Assembly: GCA_014529385.2 (NCBI GenBank)
Contig: CM043949.1
Span: forward strand, 106,308,554 to 106,372,553
DNA: 64,000 nucleotides
Source of the DNA: Adiantum capillus-veneris
Lineage: Eukaryota > Streptophyta > Polypodiopsida > Polypodiales > Pteridaceae
Direction: 5' to 3'
The notes beneath the pieces were generated by a model. It worked only from the letters and a program-made list of their open reading frames with translations, ran no database searches and was not told the DNA's origin. This document shows positions 36,304 through 49,200 of the stretch, piece after piece. The first letter of the stretch is position 1; every line of letters begins with the position of its first letter. The translations under genes and the position numbers were made by a program.

Positions 36304-37887
36304 TGTAATGGAATTTGCCTATTCAATTTGAGAATAGCGGAATTTAATGAGAGTACTTTCAAGAAATGATTTTGTGAGCATAGCGGGTAGACATAATTGA
36401 AGATAGCAACATAATCATAGCAATTAGTTAACTTGGCATAGACAATACTTTTGCAAGAGAGAGAGTTTAGAGAACATGACAACAAGTGAGGACCGGATTT
36501 ATGTGGAGCCGGTCCCCCCTCCAATAGGCATTTGTATTATGATTTCTCCCATAAAGAGAGACTTGTTACAATACAGTCTTTGTGTTCCTTGTGACCTAGG
36601 TGATGCCATGAAGATGGAAGGCTTCATGCACCACAAACATAGCATAAACTTGAAGAAAGCTTTAACTATCCCAAGCCTCAGTCCCAAGACCTCAAACACC
36701 TTCGAAGGTGGAGAGAGCTAGCAGGGAATGAGGATAGGGAAGAGGAAGAAGAAACATTTCGTAGGAGAAAGAATTAGTTCCTCACTTATCATACTCTTGT
36801 TGCTAGCATACATAATAGCATAGTAATGAAGAAGAAGGATATGGAAAGCTTAAGCATTGAAGCATGGCTCTTGGTTGGATTTGCACTCCTAGCCAAGAGT
36901 GTTGGTGTAGGCTCTCAACCTCTACTTGCTTGGAGAGGGAGCTCTTGCACTTTGCATATCACACAATGAGAGTGCTTGTGAGTGTGTGTGGGTGAGTATA
37001 CCCCCTAGGCACCCCCCTAGCTTGCTTGGGTCGACCCCCCCTTGTAGCTCATGCCTGAAGCTCATTGGACCCCTCCAGGCCTAGCCAATCACAAGCAAGA
37101 GCCATTACAAGCAACATGGGTAGCCTTGGGACAAGTGTCCCCCTTTCCCCTTTGAGAGAGAGGACTTGATAAATGCTAAAACAATTAGATAATTCATGTA
37201 ATTTATCATTGGACCCCTTTGAAGCCTAGCCAATAGGCTTCAAGCAACACATGAAGGTAACATGGGTAGGGGCCTGACATGTGTCCTTGCTGCCTCTTCA
37301 AGTTGGGCTTCCCTTGTGTGTGTGAGCGGGTGTTCTCTCTCTAGCCCCTAGGAAAAGGGCTCGCCCCCCCTCTTGTAGGAATGCTTTTGACTTTTAGGTG
37401 ATCAAGCACCTTACTCACCAAGCATGACAAAGCACTTGAACTAGGGGGTGTTCCCACAAGCATCTCAGGCAAGCTTCTCAAGGCACCTCAAGTACTTTAA
37501 TCATGCAACAAGTCAAGCACCTCAAGCATGGAGCCAGTCAAGCACCTCAAGCATGAAAAACACCTCAAGCATGACAAGCACCTCGACCTTGGGCCGGGTT
37601 CCCACCTCAAGCTCAGCCCTAGCTTACTTAAGGTCAAAGGACTTTTACACACATTTATTGGAGGTCTTCAATGAAGCTAACCCTAAGGTCTTATGCTCCA
37701 TTGGTTAGCCTTGCTCTTTGATAGACCATCTCCCTTTTGGGCCCCTTTACCATTGGCCCCGTGTTGAGATAGATCTATAAGCACATACCTATATCTTAAC
37801 ACTTGTTCCCGTTTATTCTCCCACATTAAGTGATCAATTTAATATGAGAAAATCATTTGGGTTAGTTAGATATTAGATTTTATGACA
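36304..37887 (-). mobile_element. Solo LTR of the D gypsy family
   Basis: The plus-strand sequence starts TGTAATGG and ends TTATGACA, about 1584 bp. It is homologous throughout to the LTR at 15887-17499. A perfect 5-bp target duplication GCGAC flanks it (36299-36303 and 37888-37892). No internal region adjoins it, so it arose by recombination between the two LTRs of a full element. It contains a minisatellite (about 37480-37600) that is not seen in the other LTR. Orientation is given relative to element D. Confidence 0.92.
37393..37610. repeat. Minisatellite of 'caagcacctcaagcatg' type within the solo LTR
   Basis: Degenerate units of about 15-25 bp (agcacctcaagcatg and variants) occur at least six times. 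The D LTR lacks this array at the corresponding place (about 17180-17220). Confidence 0.75.
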
Positions 37888-37892
37888 GCGAC

Positions 37893-38040
37893 TCTTTCTC
37901 TCACCGGATGGGATCGTTAAAATTTGCTCCCACTTACCAAATTATTCTAAGAGTGCTACGTGTTAGGGGGGCCGGAATCCCTCCCCCGATCTATTTCTCC
38001 CTCTCTATCTCTTTTTCTCCAATCTACCTCTATATTTATC

Positions 38041-38089
<49 letters not shown>

Positions 38090-38989
38090 CCTTATTTCAC
38101 CATATCTATCCCTCCTTCCCTTCATTTCTCTCTCTATCCATGATATCCCTATTTCTCTCTCTCGACCCGTCGTGGTCTTCCTTTCTCTATACCCTTGCTG
38201 GCGGGTCTCGCTCACACTTGTACACAATGGACACTTGTTCGCCCATGCTCAAACGTAGATATGTCCCACTCTGTCTTCGGTGCACAAATACACACATGCG
38301 AGAGAGAGAGAGAGCGAGAAGGGGGGGAGTAATGTATATGCATCTTCGTTTTTTGTTATCGCGCATTTGTGTTGGATATGTATAATTAAATTGGCAATTG
38401 TGCATGCAAACATTTGGTACAAGTTTATTTTTCTCCTTGAAGATTTTTGAGGTCTCTTGGGATTAAGAGAGAGAGCATTCACACAGGGAAAGGTTACACT
38501 ATGCTTTTCTAAGAAAAGAATATTGATATCAATCTATTTTTTCGGTTTTTGAGAAACTTACAAAATGATCTATCTACCCCTATCACTTTCTTTGATGGAT
38601 CTTACTCAATTGTTGCACAGTGTTGACGGTAAGTGGGATCAAGGTGATTCAAGTCCTAAGCTTGTTGTGGCAAATATAGCAATGCTTCATTAAAAACCTA
38701 GGGTTAGGGTAAAGAAGCGAATAATGGAACGGGTCCTTGTACAGGGACTTGTCTACCCCCAACGATAAAGTGGATTCTCCACTAGTGCAAGTACCAACAT
38801 CTCTTCAATGTTAGAGTGGTTAGAGGTTGAGTGAGAAGATCTGGGCCATGTGATCGTGGGTCGAGCCTTGCTATTCCAACCACCTTCAAGCCAAATGTCG
38901 GATTCATATAATGGTGAATTCTATTGGCCATATGAGCATGTTGTGTAATGCCATATGTCCTACTCTGTCTTCGATGCATGGATACACAC

Positions 38990-39028
<39 letters not shown>

Positions 39029-39568
39029 TGAGAAGGGGGGAAGGGGGGGGGGGGGGGGGGGGTCACCTTGCACAATGCACTGGTACAAAATTTGCCAGAT
39101 GAAGCTCGTGCTCGTGCTGACACTTGTTGGAGGGGAGGGGTAGGAAGTGTGAGTTGGTAACTTCTTACCACTCCTACATATACATCACTATACCCTCCTC
39201 GTATTCTTCTCATTACTACACACACGAACATTGCTCTAACACTTCACATTTAGACCTACACGCACTAACATAGCCGATTTCACCATTGCCAAGACTTGCC
39301 CATGAACGCTACCGCCATACCATTGCCACCGCCACTACCATACACATGGCTAATCAACAATTGCCCCTCTCTAAATCATGATACACCAACCACTCTATCT
39401 CTCTCTGCCTTGATGTGCATACCATATGACATACAACTCTAGAGTCTGCCTTTCTCGCTTTCATTCACATATACACAGTTGACTCATATATACACAGCTA
39501 GAGGAAGCACAACTCACACAAACCTGCCATGGGAAGTGCACCACACCTCGACATGCACACCATGGAAC
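37893..39568. other. Microsatellite-rich DNA between solo LTR and gypsy copy B
   Basis: No gene is supported. There is a (CT)n array at 38042-38086, a (GA)n array at 38992-39024 and a poly-G run near 39044-39061. A segment of about 70 bp ending in GA repeats (gtcctactctgtcttcg ... acacatgcgagagag) occurs at 38256-38328 and again at 38955-39045. The stretch 39495-39542 recurs at 57924-57971, beyond the far end of copy B. Confidence 0.55.
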
Positions 39569-39851
39569 TGTTAACCCTCACGGCACACGGACACCCTATG
39601 ATCTATAAACGTTGTATTATTTAGAGTCAAGTACCGGGCTTGTCGGACCAATAGGAACAGGGTAAGGGTGATCGTCGATGACAGGCGCACTCTAACTGGA
39701 ATATTCAAGGAGTTAGTTGGCTAAGTATGGGCGCCCAAGTGTGAATGGGGTGAGCTCATATAAAAGCCACTAAACCTAATTTTTATTCATTCTCTCATTG
39801 TGCAATAGAAGCTGCTCTTGCTCCATCTCCACCTTCTCCTTCACCATCTCC

Positions 39852-39886
<35 letters not shown>

Positions 39887-40121
39887 TGTGAGAGAGAGTG
39901 TGTGTGTGATCGAGCGTTGTGGCGGCACAACGGCGGCGAGGCGGTTGAGCGCGGCGTAGCGGCGTCTCCCTCTTCTTCACGGCGCGGGAATCCTTCATTC
40001 GCAACTACGCGGGAAGGTGAGTGACACACCATTCTTCCTTGTGAGCTTGTCTGTTGTATGACTGTGTGCTAGGAGCCTTTGTGGCTCGCACACGGCACGT
40101 AGCAAGTCCCTAGCCTCGAGA
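39569..40121 (+). repeat. 5' LTR of gypsy copy B
   Basis: The LTR starts TGTTAACCCTCACGG and repeats at 57582. It contains a TATA box (39757-39766) and a (GT)n array (39853-39884). Its right end is inferred from the primer site at 40126, because the 3' LTR is truncated and cannot be used for comparison. Confidence 0.85.
39757..39766 (+). promoter_or_regulatory. TATA box of the copy B LTR
   Basis: catataaaag lies about 190 bp into the LTR and is identical in the 3' LTR (57770-57779). It is the likely core promoter for the genomic transcript. Confidence 0.6.
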
Positions 40122-40125
40122 TTTT

Positions 40126-40143
40126 TGGCGCCACTGCCGGGGA
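40126..40143 (+). promoter_or_regulatory. Primer binding site of gypsy copy B (tRNA-Asp type)
   Basis: TGGCGCCACTGCCGGGGA matches the complement of the plant tRNA-Asp 3' end (TGGCGCCGTTGCCGGGGA), as I recall it, at 16 of 18 positions. It lies just beyond the LTR, as required. Confidence 0.75.
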
Positions 40144-41110
40144 GCTGCTGCGCATGAAGCTCCAATGGCGACCTGTAAATTGTATTGAAGCTATTTTTTA
40201 TGTAGGAAAGGCGCGGCTTAAGTTTGATTATTGTTGTTATGCAAAAACAGTAGAGAAAGACACAATTTTGTTGACTGCATTCAAGTTTTTTGTGTTCTGT
40301 TAAGCTCTGTTTTGCTAGTTCTATTAAGCTCAGATTTCACCTTACACAGTTAGCATTTCTTGCGTTTCTGCGTTTTCTGCATTTTCTGGTTTGCACTGCA
40401 CATATCTGTCAAGTTTCAATTTTCTGCATTTTCTGGTTTGTGCACAGTTAGTTAATTAAGTAGGTTAGTAATTAGGTGAACCACTGATTAGCAGGTCAGT
40501 AGGTAGGTGGGACAGTAAATAGTTAGGTAAGGTCAACGCGCACCAAAACGCGTACCAAATAATATCCAAAAAATTAAAAAATTAAAAAAAATCAAAAAAT
40601 AAAAACGTGAGCGAGTGGGAGGTTATAAAAACAGACGGGGAAAAATCGAAAATATTTAAGCGTGAGTGACTGGGGGGATCACTAAAATTTTGATCATTTC
40701 CCCAAGCCCAAGCCCAGGCCCAGGCCTCAATCCTGAGTCTTATGATATATATTAGACTCACTCTTATATATATACCCTACCCCCTCAAGAGGGAATGAGA
40801 GCATGTGGGGCAAGTCCTCCACTCTCCTCCCTTCTCTTCCCACTTGCACCCTTAGACTTGCTATTTGGAGCCTAGTTCCCCAGCTAGGAAAAGACTGTTT
40901 CGGGCTTTTCAGGAGCAAAATAGAACCAAACGGTGGGCTGTAAAGCACAGCGCATCCCTCCTAGCGATACGCTCGTTTCGAGCTATCACACGGTCCATTC
41001 CACGACACGCTCTAAAAAATCTAGCAAAAAAAACAAACAAAAAACACGCAAAAAACTAGTTGCAAGGCCTCCTAGAGCAGCTTTTTGACACCTTAGGGTA
41101 TCAAAAGCAC
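40144..41110 (+). other. Leader of gypsy copy B
   Basis: This is an untranslated stretch of nearly 1 kb between primer site and gag. It contains a duplicated 'tttctgcattttctggtttg' segment near 40375-40440 and an A-rich part near 40560-40610. No upstream coding frame is supported. Confidence 0.6.
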
Positions 41111-44100
41111 ATGCACATACGCTCTGGGCCGGTGCTAGAACACGAGCATATTGAGGGTGCCTCTGTTCATACGGACACCCATTACCCATCCACGATAGGC
41201 TCTAGACCCTCAGCGGGGACACAAGGTAGCACCACCCAAGACCCTAAAATAGCCGCTAGTGATTCCTCCTCCGACTCAGAAATCATGGAAGCATACCCTA
41301 CCCAAAACACTGAGAGAGAAGGCCATGCACCTCCCGAAGCTCCACAGCCTAGTACCAGTATGTTTAGCCGTTTCATGGAAACATTAGGTAGAGCTACTCG
41401 CTCGAAATCTGATGCAAATGAAGCACACGAAGGGGGTGGGGAAGTGGACTCTCCTTTCACATCACACGTGGACCCCACACCCCCAAAGAGTGTCCATGTG
41501 GATATCCTGCCAACTTCTTACCAAGAAGGCCCTGTTGAGCTGCCTCCTTCAGAAGTTCCCTCTAGAGTACCGTTGGTGACAAGTAAAACCACGGGGAGCA
41601 ACATTGCTTCTACCTCACAAGAAACCGTTAACACGTCGACTCTAGAAGGATTGTTCATTAATGATCATTGGACATACGACCTCCACACTGAGGTGTTGAT
41701 GGATCTACACTCTGGCCACGCCTACCATGTAGGATGGATAGAGATTGTACAATCCACCTCTAGTGCCACGAGCATCGAAGATCAACAGAAAATGATCTGT
41801 AATGTTATCCATGGCATTATTCAATCAGAAAGGCAAAACCGAGGGGTAAATATACTCTCAACTGGCCCCATGAGATTTCTGGATACGAGAAAGGCTCAAC
41901 AGCCTACTCTATCACAAATGGAGACTCCTCTAATGAGTCCCATGGACCCATCTTACGTCATTTCACCTGGGGTCTCTATGCAATCTGAGCCTCCGAGCGA
42001 CAACTTTAGCTTCCCTAACTTGGATCAACCCTCTATTAAGGAAAACACAGTGCTCACTCCAGGGATAGGCCTGACAGAGAATGTACCGATGACATCTACG
42101 ATTAGCGCAGTGCCACTACCTAGTGTCGTAGTACCTAATATGGGGCCTCGACCGTATGTGCCTCTAGCCCCTTATGCACACATGGCCCCCACACCTCCAA
42201 TTGTACCACTTGTTTATGCTCCTCGAGTGTCGCTCCCTAGCCCTTATCCGAGTGGACCTATGCCCGGTTATGTTCCATATCCTGCATCATCCACACATAT
42301 GCCAAGACCGGTACCCGTCCCTCTCCCACATATGATTCCAAGAGTACCTCCACCGGCCCTGCCTCCTCACATAGGTGACTTGGCAGCGTTTGCTCAAACC
42401 ATAGGTCGATCTATCGCGGAAAATATGCGTCATGCATCTGATAGAGAGCCTAGAAGTAAGGCAGTACAAATTGCCAAACTCACGCAAAAATTCAATGGGG
42501 ACGAAGATGCTAGAAAACACATTGAAGTGTTTGAACAAGTATGTGATTCCTTAGGGGAACGCAACGAACTGCATAAGTGCAATGCCTTAAGCTTGACATT
42601 AAGTGGGAAGGCTGGAGATTGGTATAGAACCCTAAGGGTCGACGAGAAAACAATCTACCCTACCCTTCGAAGGTTGTTTCTAAAGGAGTACATACGAGAA
42701 GGTGTGCTTTGGGGTGTAGCATCTCAGCTACAGAAGGCCGAACGTAAGGAAGGAGAGTCAGTAAGGGACTTCATTAGTCGTCTAAAGCACTTAAACTCTC
42801 GCTGCCCTGTAAATGAGCGCTTCAACAATAACCAACTGCTTGATCGATTCATTCGAGGGTTGAGGAATGAAGGAATCTATAATGGACTAGTGATTAGAGG
42901 TATCACAACCTGGGAAGATGTCACTGCCAATGCAATCCAATTAGAGGACAACTTGATGATAGCAAGCATGAGGGTGTCTACTGACACGAGATCCACTAGC
43001 TCACAAGCCATTGAGTATGAACCCATGACTGCAAAGCCCATTGCCAATGAGCCAAAGGTATTTGAGACATTCTTGACAGACCTCACCAAGGCAATCCAAG
43101 AGTCTCTTAAGGATAATCGACCCCCTCAAAATAGTCACATGTATCCAAGAAGGGAGCAACAATGGTGTTCCGTTTGCTTAGGTCCACATAGCACTAGTGA
43201 GTGCCCTACGTTTAGAGTAAAATTTAATGGAACTTGCAACGCATGTGGTAGGTATGGTCACCAAGCTAAGGATTGTTTAATGATCAAACATATGATGGCA
43301 AATAGACCACCTGTAGCCTGGACGGATGCACCTCGAGCTCCTGTATTGATGCCTGCTCCACCTGTTGAGCAACTACCGCAACACATGGTCCCTAGATCTC
43401 AAAATTTTGTACAAGCTACACCGCTACCACCTCCTGTGCTAGGACCGCAGCCCCCGCATCCAAGAGTCGCCCCTATGAACCAAGTGGGTTGCGAGCCATC
43501 TAATGCTTATGCAGATGGCTGTGAGGAGGAAATAGACACTAGTATTGCCTACGGACTTGATATATTGGAAGAGTGTCCTATATACTACATGGAATATTGT
43601 TGGGGGCAAGTCAAGCCGGTTTATCAAGCTGCTACTCTCGCATCCAGAGGTAAAAATATCAACACCCAGGCTAGGAGGCCACCTCTTCAATGCTACGAGT
43701 GTGGTGGACCACATCGGGCAGCGGAGTGCCCTATTAGGCTGCAAAAGAATGCTGCACAGATGCAAATGAATCAAGGGAGCACGTCTGCAATGCCAATACT
43801 CACATGTAATCGTTGTGGCATAGATCACTTGATTGCCCAATGCCCCTATAACCCAAATGCGCCTAAAATCACACCCCTAAATTTGGTCAAAATTGCTAGT
43901 GTGACATCGCCAATACCACCCGTCGCACCTGCTTATGCGATTACACGGTCCATGCTTCAAGGGCCAGGCCATATCCTCGAAGAGAGAGATACCGCATCAG
44001 TTATCCAAGCAAAGAAAAAGAAGACACGAAGGAAGAGGTCGCAGAATACGCGAAATTCAAAGCCAAGTTCCAAAACAAACATAGGAACAGGAGATGACCC

Positions 44101-45956
44101 CGTGTATATGAATGACCTCGAGGATGATTCAGATTCAATCGAGACAATGGAGACTAGAACCAATACCACAAAGGGAAAGACCGACAAAGAAAACCGTAAC
44201 ATGGAACCAAATGAAAACCGAATAAGAGAAAACCATAAAGAGCCTCTGAAAACACCACAAGTGTTTCCAAATCCAATCCAAGACCCCCAAGATAAACCGC
44301 AGGGGCAAAAAGGGAAGAATCGTAAAAAGAAGATTAGGACGTACCCAAACCCAGTAGACGAGATTGAGCAGGTGAAACATCTAAGAGGTTTAGTGGAGGA
44401 GACTCAAAGGAAACTAGAACCAGAACCCATGCATGTCAGAATTCATGACACAGTGTTTCCCACGCAAGTTCATCCACCCCACATGAACCATAGACCGTTA
44501 GCCATATCTAGTATCATCCAAGAAGGGAGTGAGGACGGGACATCAGAAAGTGATCATACACCTTTCTTGTTGGAAAGGATGTTTAACGAAGGAATACCTG
44601 ATCCCATTGAGGAATATGAGATTCCATCCTCACCAGTTCCTAGTCAAGGACCTACACCCTGCAAAATGCCAATGAATGTTGCCAAACTAGTGGACTTCAT
44701 GTCTTCTGAGGTCCGAACCACGATCATAGCAAAGTTGTATGGAGATCCTGAGTTATTCCTTGCACTTCGAGCATTCCTTAACGGAGAGCTACGAACGGGA
44801 TTACCGCAGTTTGCGCAACCAAATAGGCCTGACTCGATTATGATTGATGAGGAAAATCATGTGCAATCACTTGACTTAGATGGACACGAGTCTGTGATCG
44901 AGGTACCCATTAACGAATTAGGGAAGTATTTTGAAGGCGACGAGTCTAATGCAACCCTACCCATCACTACCAAGGGATTAACTATAAAGGGAATTCTTGA
45001 TGGTGGTGCGGGAGTTAGCATCGTTACAAAAGATTGTTGGGAATCCATGGGAAAACCCCGCCTCAGTGTTACTAACATTGTGGTAAAGATGGCAAATGGT
45101 ACCATAGCCAATTGTATGGGGATGCTCAAGGATCTTAAGATCAAAGTTCTAGGACACAAGGTACGACATACGTTCATTGTAATGGATTTCTCTAAACACC
45201 TTATGTCATATGAAATGATTTTAGGACGACCATTCATGAGGGAAGCACAAATGGTTCATGATTGGTCTAAAAATCATGTCTATTTGCAATTCCAAGACTC
45301 TGTCCTTAGAGTGGATTTGGTGACTGGTAAGGTACACCCCTTAGGGAGTAAAACCATTATTGATCATCGCTCTGACACCACAGTTCACTCGGCCCCACTA
45401 CAATATTGTTACACTTGTAAGAAGGATACAGACATTGGCCAAGATTCTCCTTACATGGATGTGTTACCGGGTATGACGGAATCAGACAACGTAGACTGGG
45501 TACACCTAGCTGCAACCATAGATACCTGGGGATATAGAGGAACCACTTGGGTCACACCAGAGGGGGAAGAGGTACCACAAATTGCACCTCTGAACATGAT
45601 AAGTTCCATACATGCATCTTCTAAGGGAAAGGCAATTGTAGACCAATCTGACAGTGACACCGATAGCTCAATAGAAGACTTTGACCAACACGACTCAGAC
45701 ACGGACTCCCAGAGTGAAACGGATTCTGAATCTCATGAATTAGAGAGTGGAGCAAGTTCAGAGTCAAAACATTCGGAAGGACCGAGCACATCAACCGATG
45801 ATAGCTCCTCCAAGAGTGAAGAGGACACCAACGAGGACTCCTTTAGTGAGCCAGATCTAAATGCAAATCAAAAGCAGGTCTCAAATAAGAAAAAGAAAAA
45901 CTTTAAGAGGCGTCGATATCGAGCCAATGTACGTGCTAGGATAAAAAAGAAGAGAT
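41111..45956 (+). CDS. gag-protease half of the gag-pol frame, gypsy copy B (split by copia insertion)
   Basis: The open frame runs from the first in-frame ATG (MHIRSG, 41111) to the copia insertion at 45957; reading on into the copia LTR gives an artificial stop at 46027. Order: about 450 residues of acidic and then Pro-rich N-terminus; capsid-like domain (about 42490-42960, GDWYRTLR and RLFLKEYIREG); four zinc knuckles near 43165, 43231, 43690 and 43802; a basic/acidic linker; the retropepsin-like domain with LDGGAG (44996-45013) and ILGRPFM (45220-45238); an acidic spacer; and a basic KRRRYR patch just before the break. The residue after the catalytic aspartate is Gly instead of Thr/Ser, a form also seen in some plant gypsy elements. 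No internal stop is present. Confidence 0.92.
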
Positions 45957-46183
45957 TGTTGGAATTAGGGTTGCAGAGAAACACACACAGCTTGGAGAAG
46001 ACGAAGGAAGCTCAAGGCACACAATAGAGAGTGTGTTACTTAGTGTGCAATGGAAAGATAGATAGCCCTAGAGTGATGGGCGTATATACAATGCACGGGG
46101 GAAAAAACCTCCTAAAGAGGGAAAAAATGCCCCGGCGGTCCTAGTGTGTTCACACACATCACTACCACATGTATATGGTAACA
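45957..46183 (-). repeat. 3' LTR of the copia element
   Basis: This 227-bp repeat has ends TGTTGG...GTAACA on the plus strand. It differs from the other LTR near 45979 (c/g) and near 46148 (g/a). Confidence 0.95.
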
Positions 46184-46258
46184 AATCCCCCCTGGAGTGA
46201 TGCGGTGAACGAGAGCTGGCACATGAGTAAAGGGAAGTGCCATGCCCTGAGGACAGGA

Positions 46259-49200
46259 TCAGTCCACAAAGGGGAGTAAGCCCAAAGCTTTGCGGAAAGC
46301 TTCAAGCTTCTCACGAAACAATGCCTTTGTGAAAAGATCTGCAAGGTTGTCCTGTGTTGGCACATAAGCCAAGCTGATCTCTCCTGCTGAGAGCCTCTCC
46401 CTGACAGAGTGGTAATGCACCTCAATGTGCTTTGTGCGAGCATGAAAAACTGGGTTCTTCGCAACCGCCAATGCGCTCTGACTGTCAGTGTAGATAGTGT
46501 TGGCAGTGTCCTGTCCAACACCCAAGTCAGCCATAAGGCGTCTGAGCCATACACACTCAACCGTAGCTATGAAGACTGCCTTGTACTCAGCCTCACAACT
46601 CGAAGTGGCCACAGTAGGTTGCTTATTGCTCAACCATGATATACATGAACTGCCAAGCATGAAACAAAAACCACTTGTGGACACTCGCGTGTCAAAACAA
46701 CCAGCCCAATCTGAGTCCGAAAAAGCATGTAAGTCTGGCGGCAATGATCCCCCCTTGGGATAAAACAAGCCAAGATGTAAAGTGCCACTAAGGTAGCAGA
46801 AAATCCTCTTGACAGCCTGCCAATGCTTAGACCCTGGGCTATGCATAAATCTGCTGACCCGTGAGACTGCAAACTGAATATCTGGCCTCGTGTTGCATAC
46901 ATAAATGAGGCAGCCAACAGCAGTTTGGTAAAGAGTGACATCAGCAGGATCGCCATCATCATGTAGACTCAACTTCAAACCTGTTTCCATGGGAGTGGCA
47001 ATAGGTTTGCAATCCTCAAGTCCAAACTTACATAGCAATGTCTCTATGTAACTTTTCTGACACAAGGCAATATGTCTCTCATTTGGTCCAGTGATCAGCA
47101 AATCATCAACATAAAGAACCACAATGAGAAATACATCATCCTCACGCTTTACATACAATGTGCTTTCTGTTGGACTGTTACGAAAGCCTCGTTTAACCAA
47201 ATGAGTGTCAGATTTCTCATACCAAGCACGAGGAGATTGCTTCAACCCATACAAAGCCTTCTTACATTTGCACACTTTGTCCTCTTGTCCTTTTATGACA
47301 AAACCGCGAGGCTGCGTTACATAAACTTCCTCAAATATGTCACCACTCAAGAAAGCGGTAACAATGTCTGATTGATGTACATCCCAACCAAAATGAGCTG
47401 CCGATGCACATAGAAAACACACAGTAGTCATACGACAAGTGGGAGCAAAAGTCTCTTCATAATCTATGCCTTTTTGTTGTGCATAACCCTTTGCAACAAG
47501 TCGAGCCTTATGGCGATCGATCTCACCATCCGGCTTGCGTTTCAACTTGTAAACCCACTTTGTACCAATGGCCTTTTTGCCAAGAGGCAAATCACATAAA
47601 GTCCATGTGTCATTCTCTATAAGTGCATCATATTCTGATTTCATGGCAGCAATCCAATTTTCTGAATTCTGTGCTTCATCAAAAGACAGAGGCTCCTCAA
47701 CATCATGTAAACTAGACACATCCAAAGCATAACAATCTGATGAATAAGATGCATGGCGAGAGCCTGAACGAGTACGACTAGATAAAGGTGCATCCAATTT
47801 ACTGTCACGCAAAGTGTGCACCAGCCATTTTGGCATACCTCTAGCCTGCTCATTTTCAGCCCTTTCCTCATCAAGTACATCATGTACATCTACATCAGTA
47901 ATAGACTGTTCTAAAACATTTTCAGAAACCCCCATAGGCTGTACATTTGCCTCATTGGAACTTACATTCGTATTTCCACCACTGAAAAGAGGCAACAAAG
48001 TGTCATAAATGTCCTGTGAGCTTACATTACTGTCTCTAGTACATGACAGCAAGGGCTGAATAGAGTCTTCCACAAACACTACATCCCGTGAAACCAGAAT
48101 ACGTTTTGTTTGCGGATGATACAACCTGTAACCTTTGCTTTCAGCACTATAACCAACAAAAATACATTTGACAGCCTTATCATCCAATTTTCTGCGCTGC
48201 ACTTGTGGCACCAAAGCATATGCCAAACAGCCAAAAACACGCATGTGCTCAATAGAAGGTTTTCTATCATGCCATGCTTCATATGGAGTAATAGACTGCA
48301 AAGCTTTCGTAGGACACCTGTTAAGTACATAAGTGGCACACATGATGGCCTCAAGCCAAAAATAATGCGGCAAAGCTTGACTTTTGACCATACATCGTGC
48401 CATTTCCGTTAGTGACCTGTTTTTCCTCTCAGCAACACCATTTTGCTGAGGTGTATAAGGCACTGTACATTGGTGTTTTATCCCACGACTAGCCAGAAAT
48501 GCATTAAATTCATGAGACATATACTCCCCCCCTCGATCAGAACAGAGGGTGCCCATAGTACATTTTGAGACATTTTCAGCCATAGCCAAAAATTGTTTGA
48601 AGCACATAAAAACTTCGGACTTCGCTTTAAGCGGAAATACCCATGCATGCCTGGAGTAATCATCAATGAAAGTCACGAAGTACAGGTAATTGCCCAAGGA
48701 CGGAGTTTGCATGGGCCCACAAACATCACTATGCACAAGCTGCAACCTGCATGTGGCCCTAACTGAACCATCCTTTGGAAACTTAGAACGCTGCATTTTA
48801 CCCAGAATACAGCCTTCACAAACATGTTTGACAGGTGCTTTAAGAGGCGGCAAAGAAGCAACCATATCAGATTTCTGCAAACGCAGCAAACTGGCAAAAT
48901 TCAGATGACCAAAACGTGCATGCCAAAGTTTTGCATCTGAAATAGCCCTTGAATCTGCAACAGCATTTGCAAAATTTTGTCCACACTTGTCATACAAAGT
49001 GAGCTTATACAGCCCACGGCACAAAAGCCTAGATGCAACAATTTCATCACCAAAACTGAGATCATGAACTGTACATCTGTCATCCACAAATTTGACTACA
49101 AGTCCAAGTCTAGCAAGTGCGGATACAGACAAGAGATTCTTCTTGATCCCAGGTACATAAAGTGCATCAACAAGTGTGAAGGAACTGCCATTAGCAGCAG

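Noticed and set aside
44857-45237. Antisense ORFs within gag-pol of copy B as regulatory genes
   Set aside because: They are shadows of the well-supported sense frame, with no independent conservation visible.
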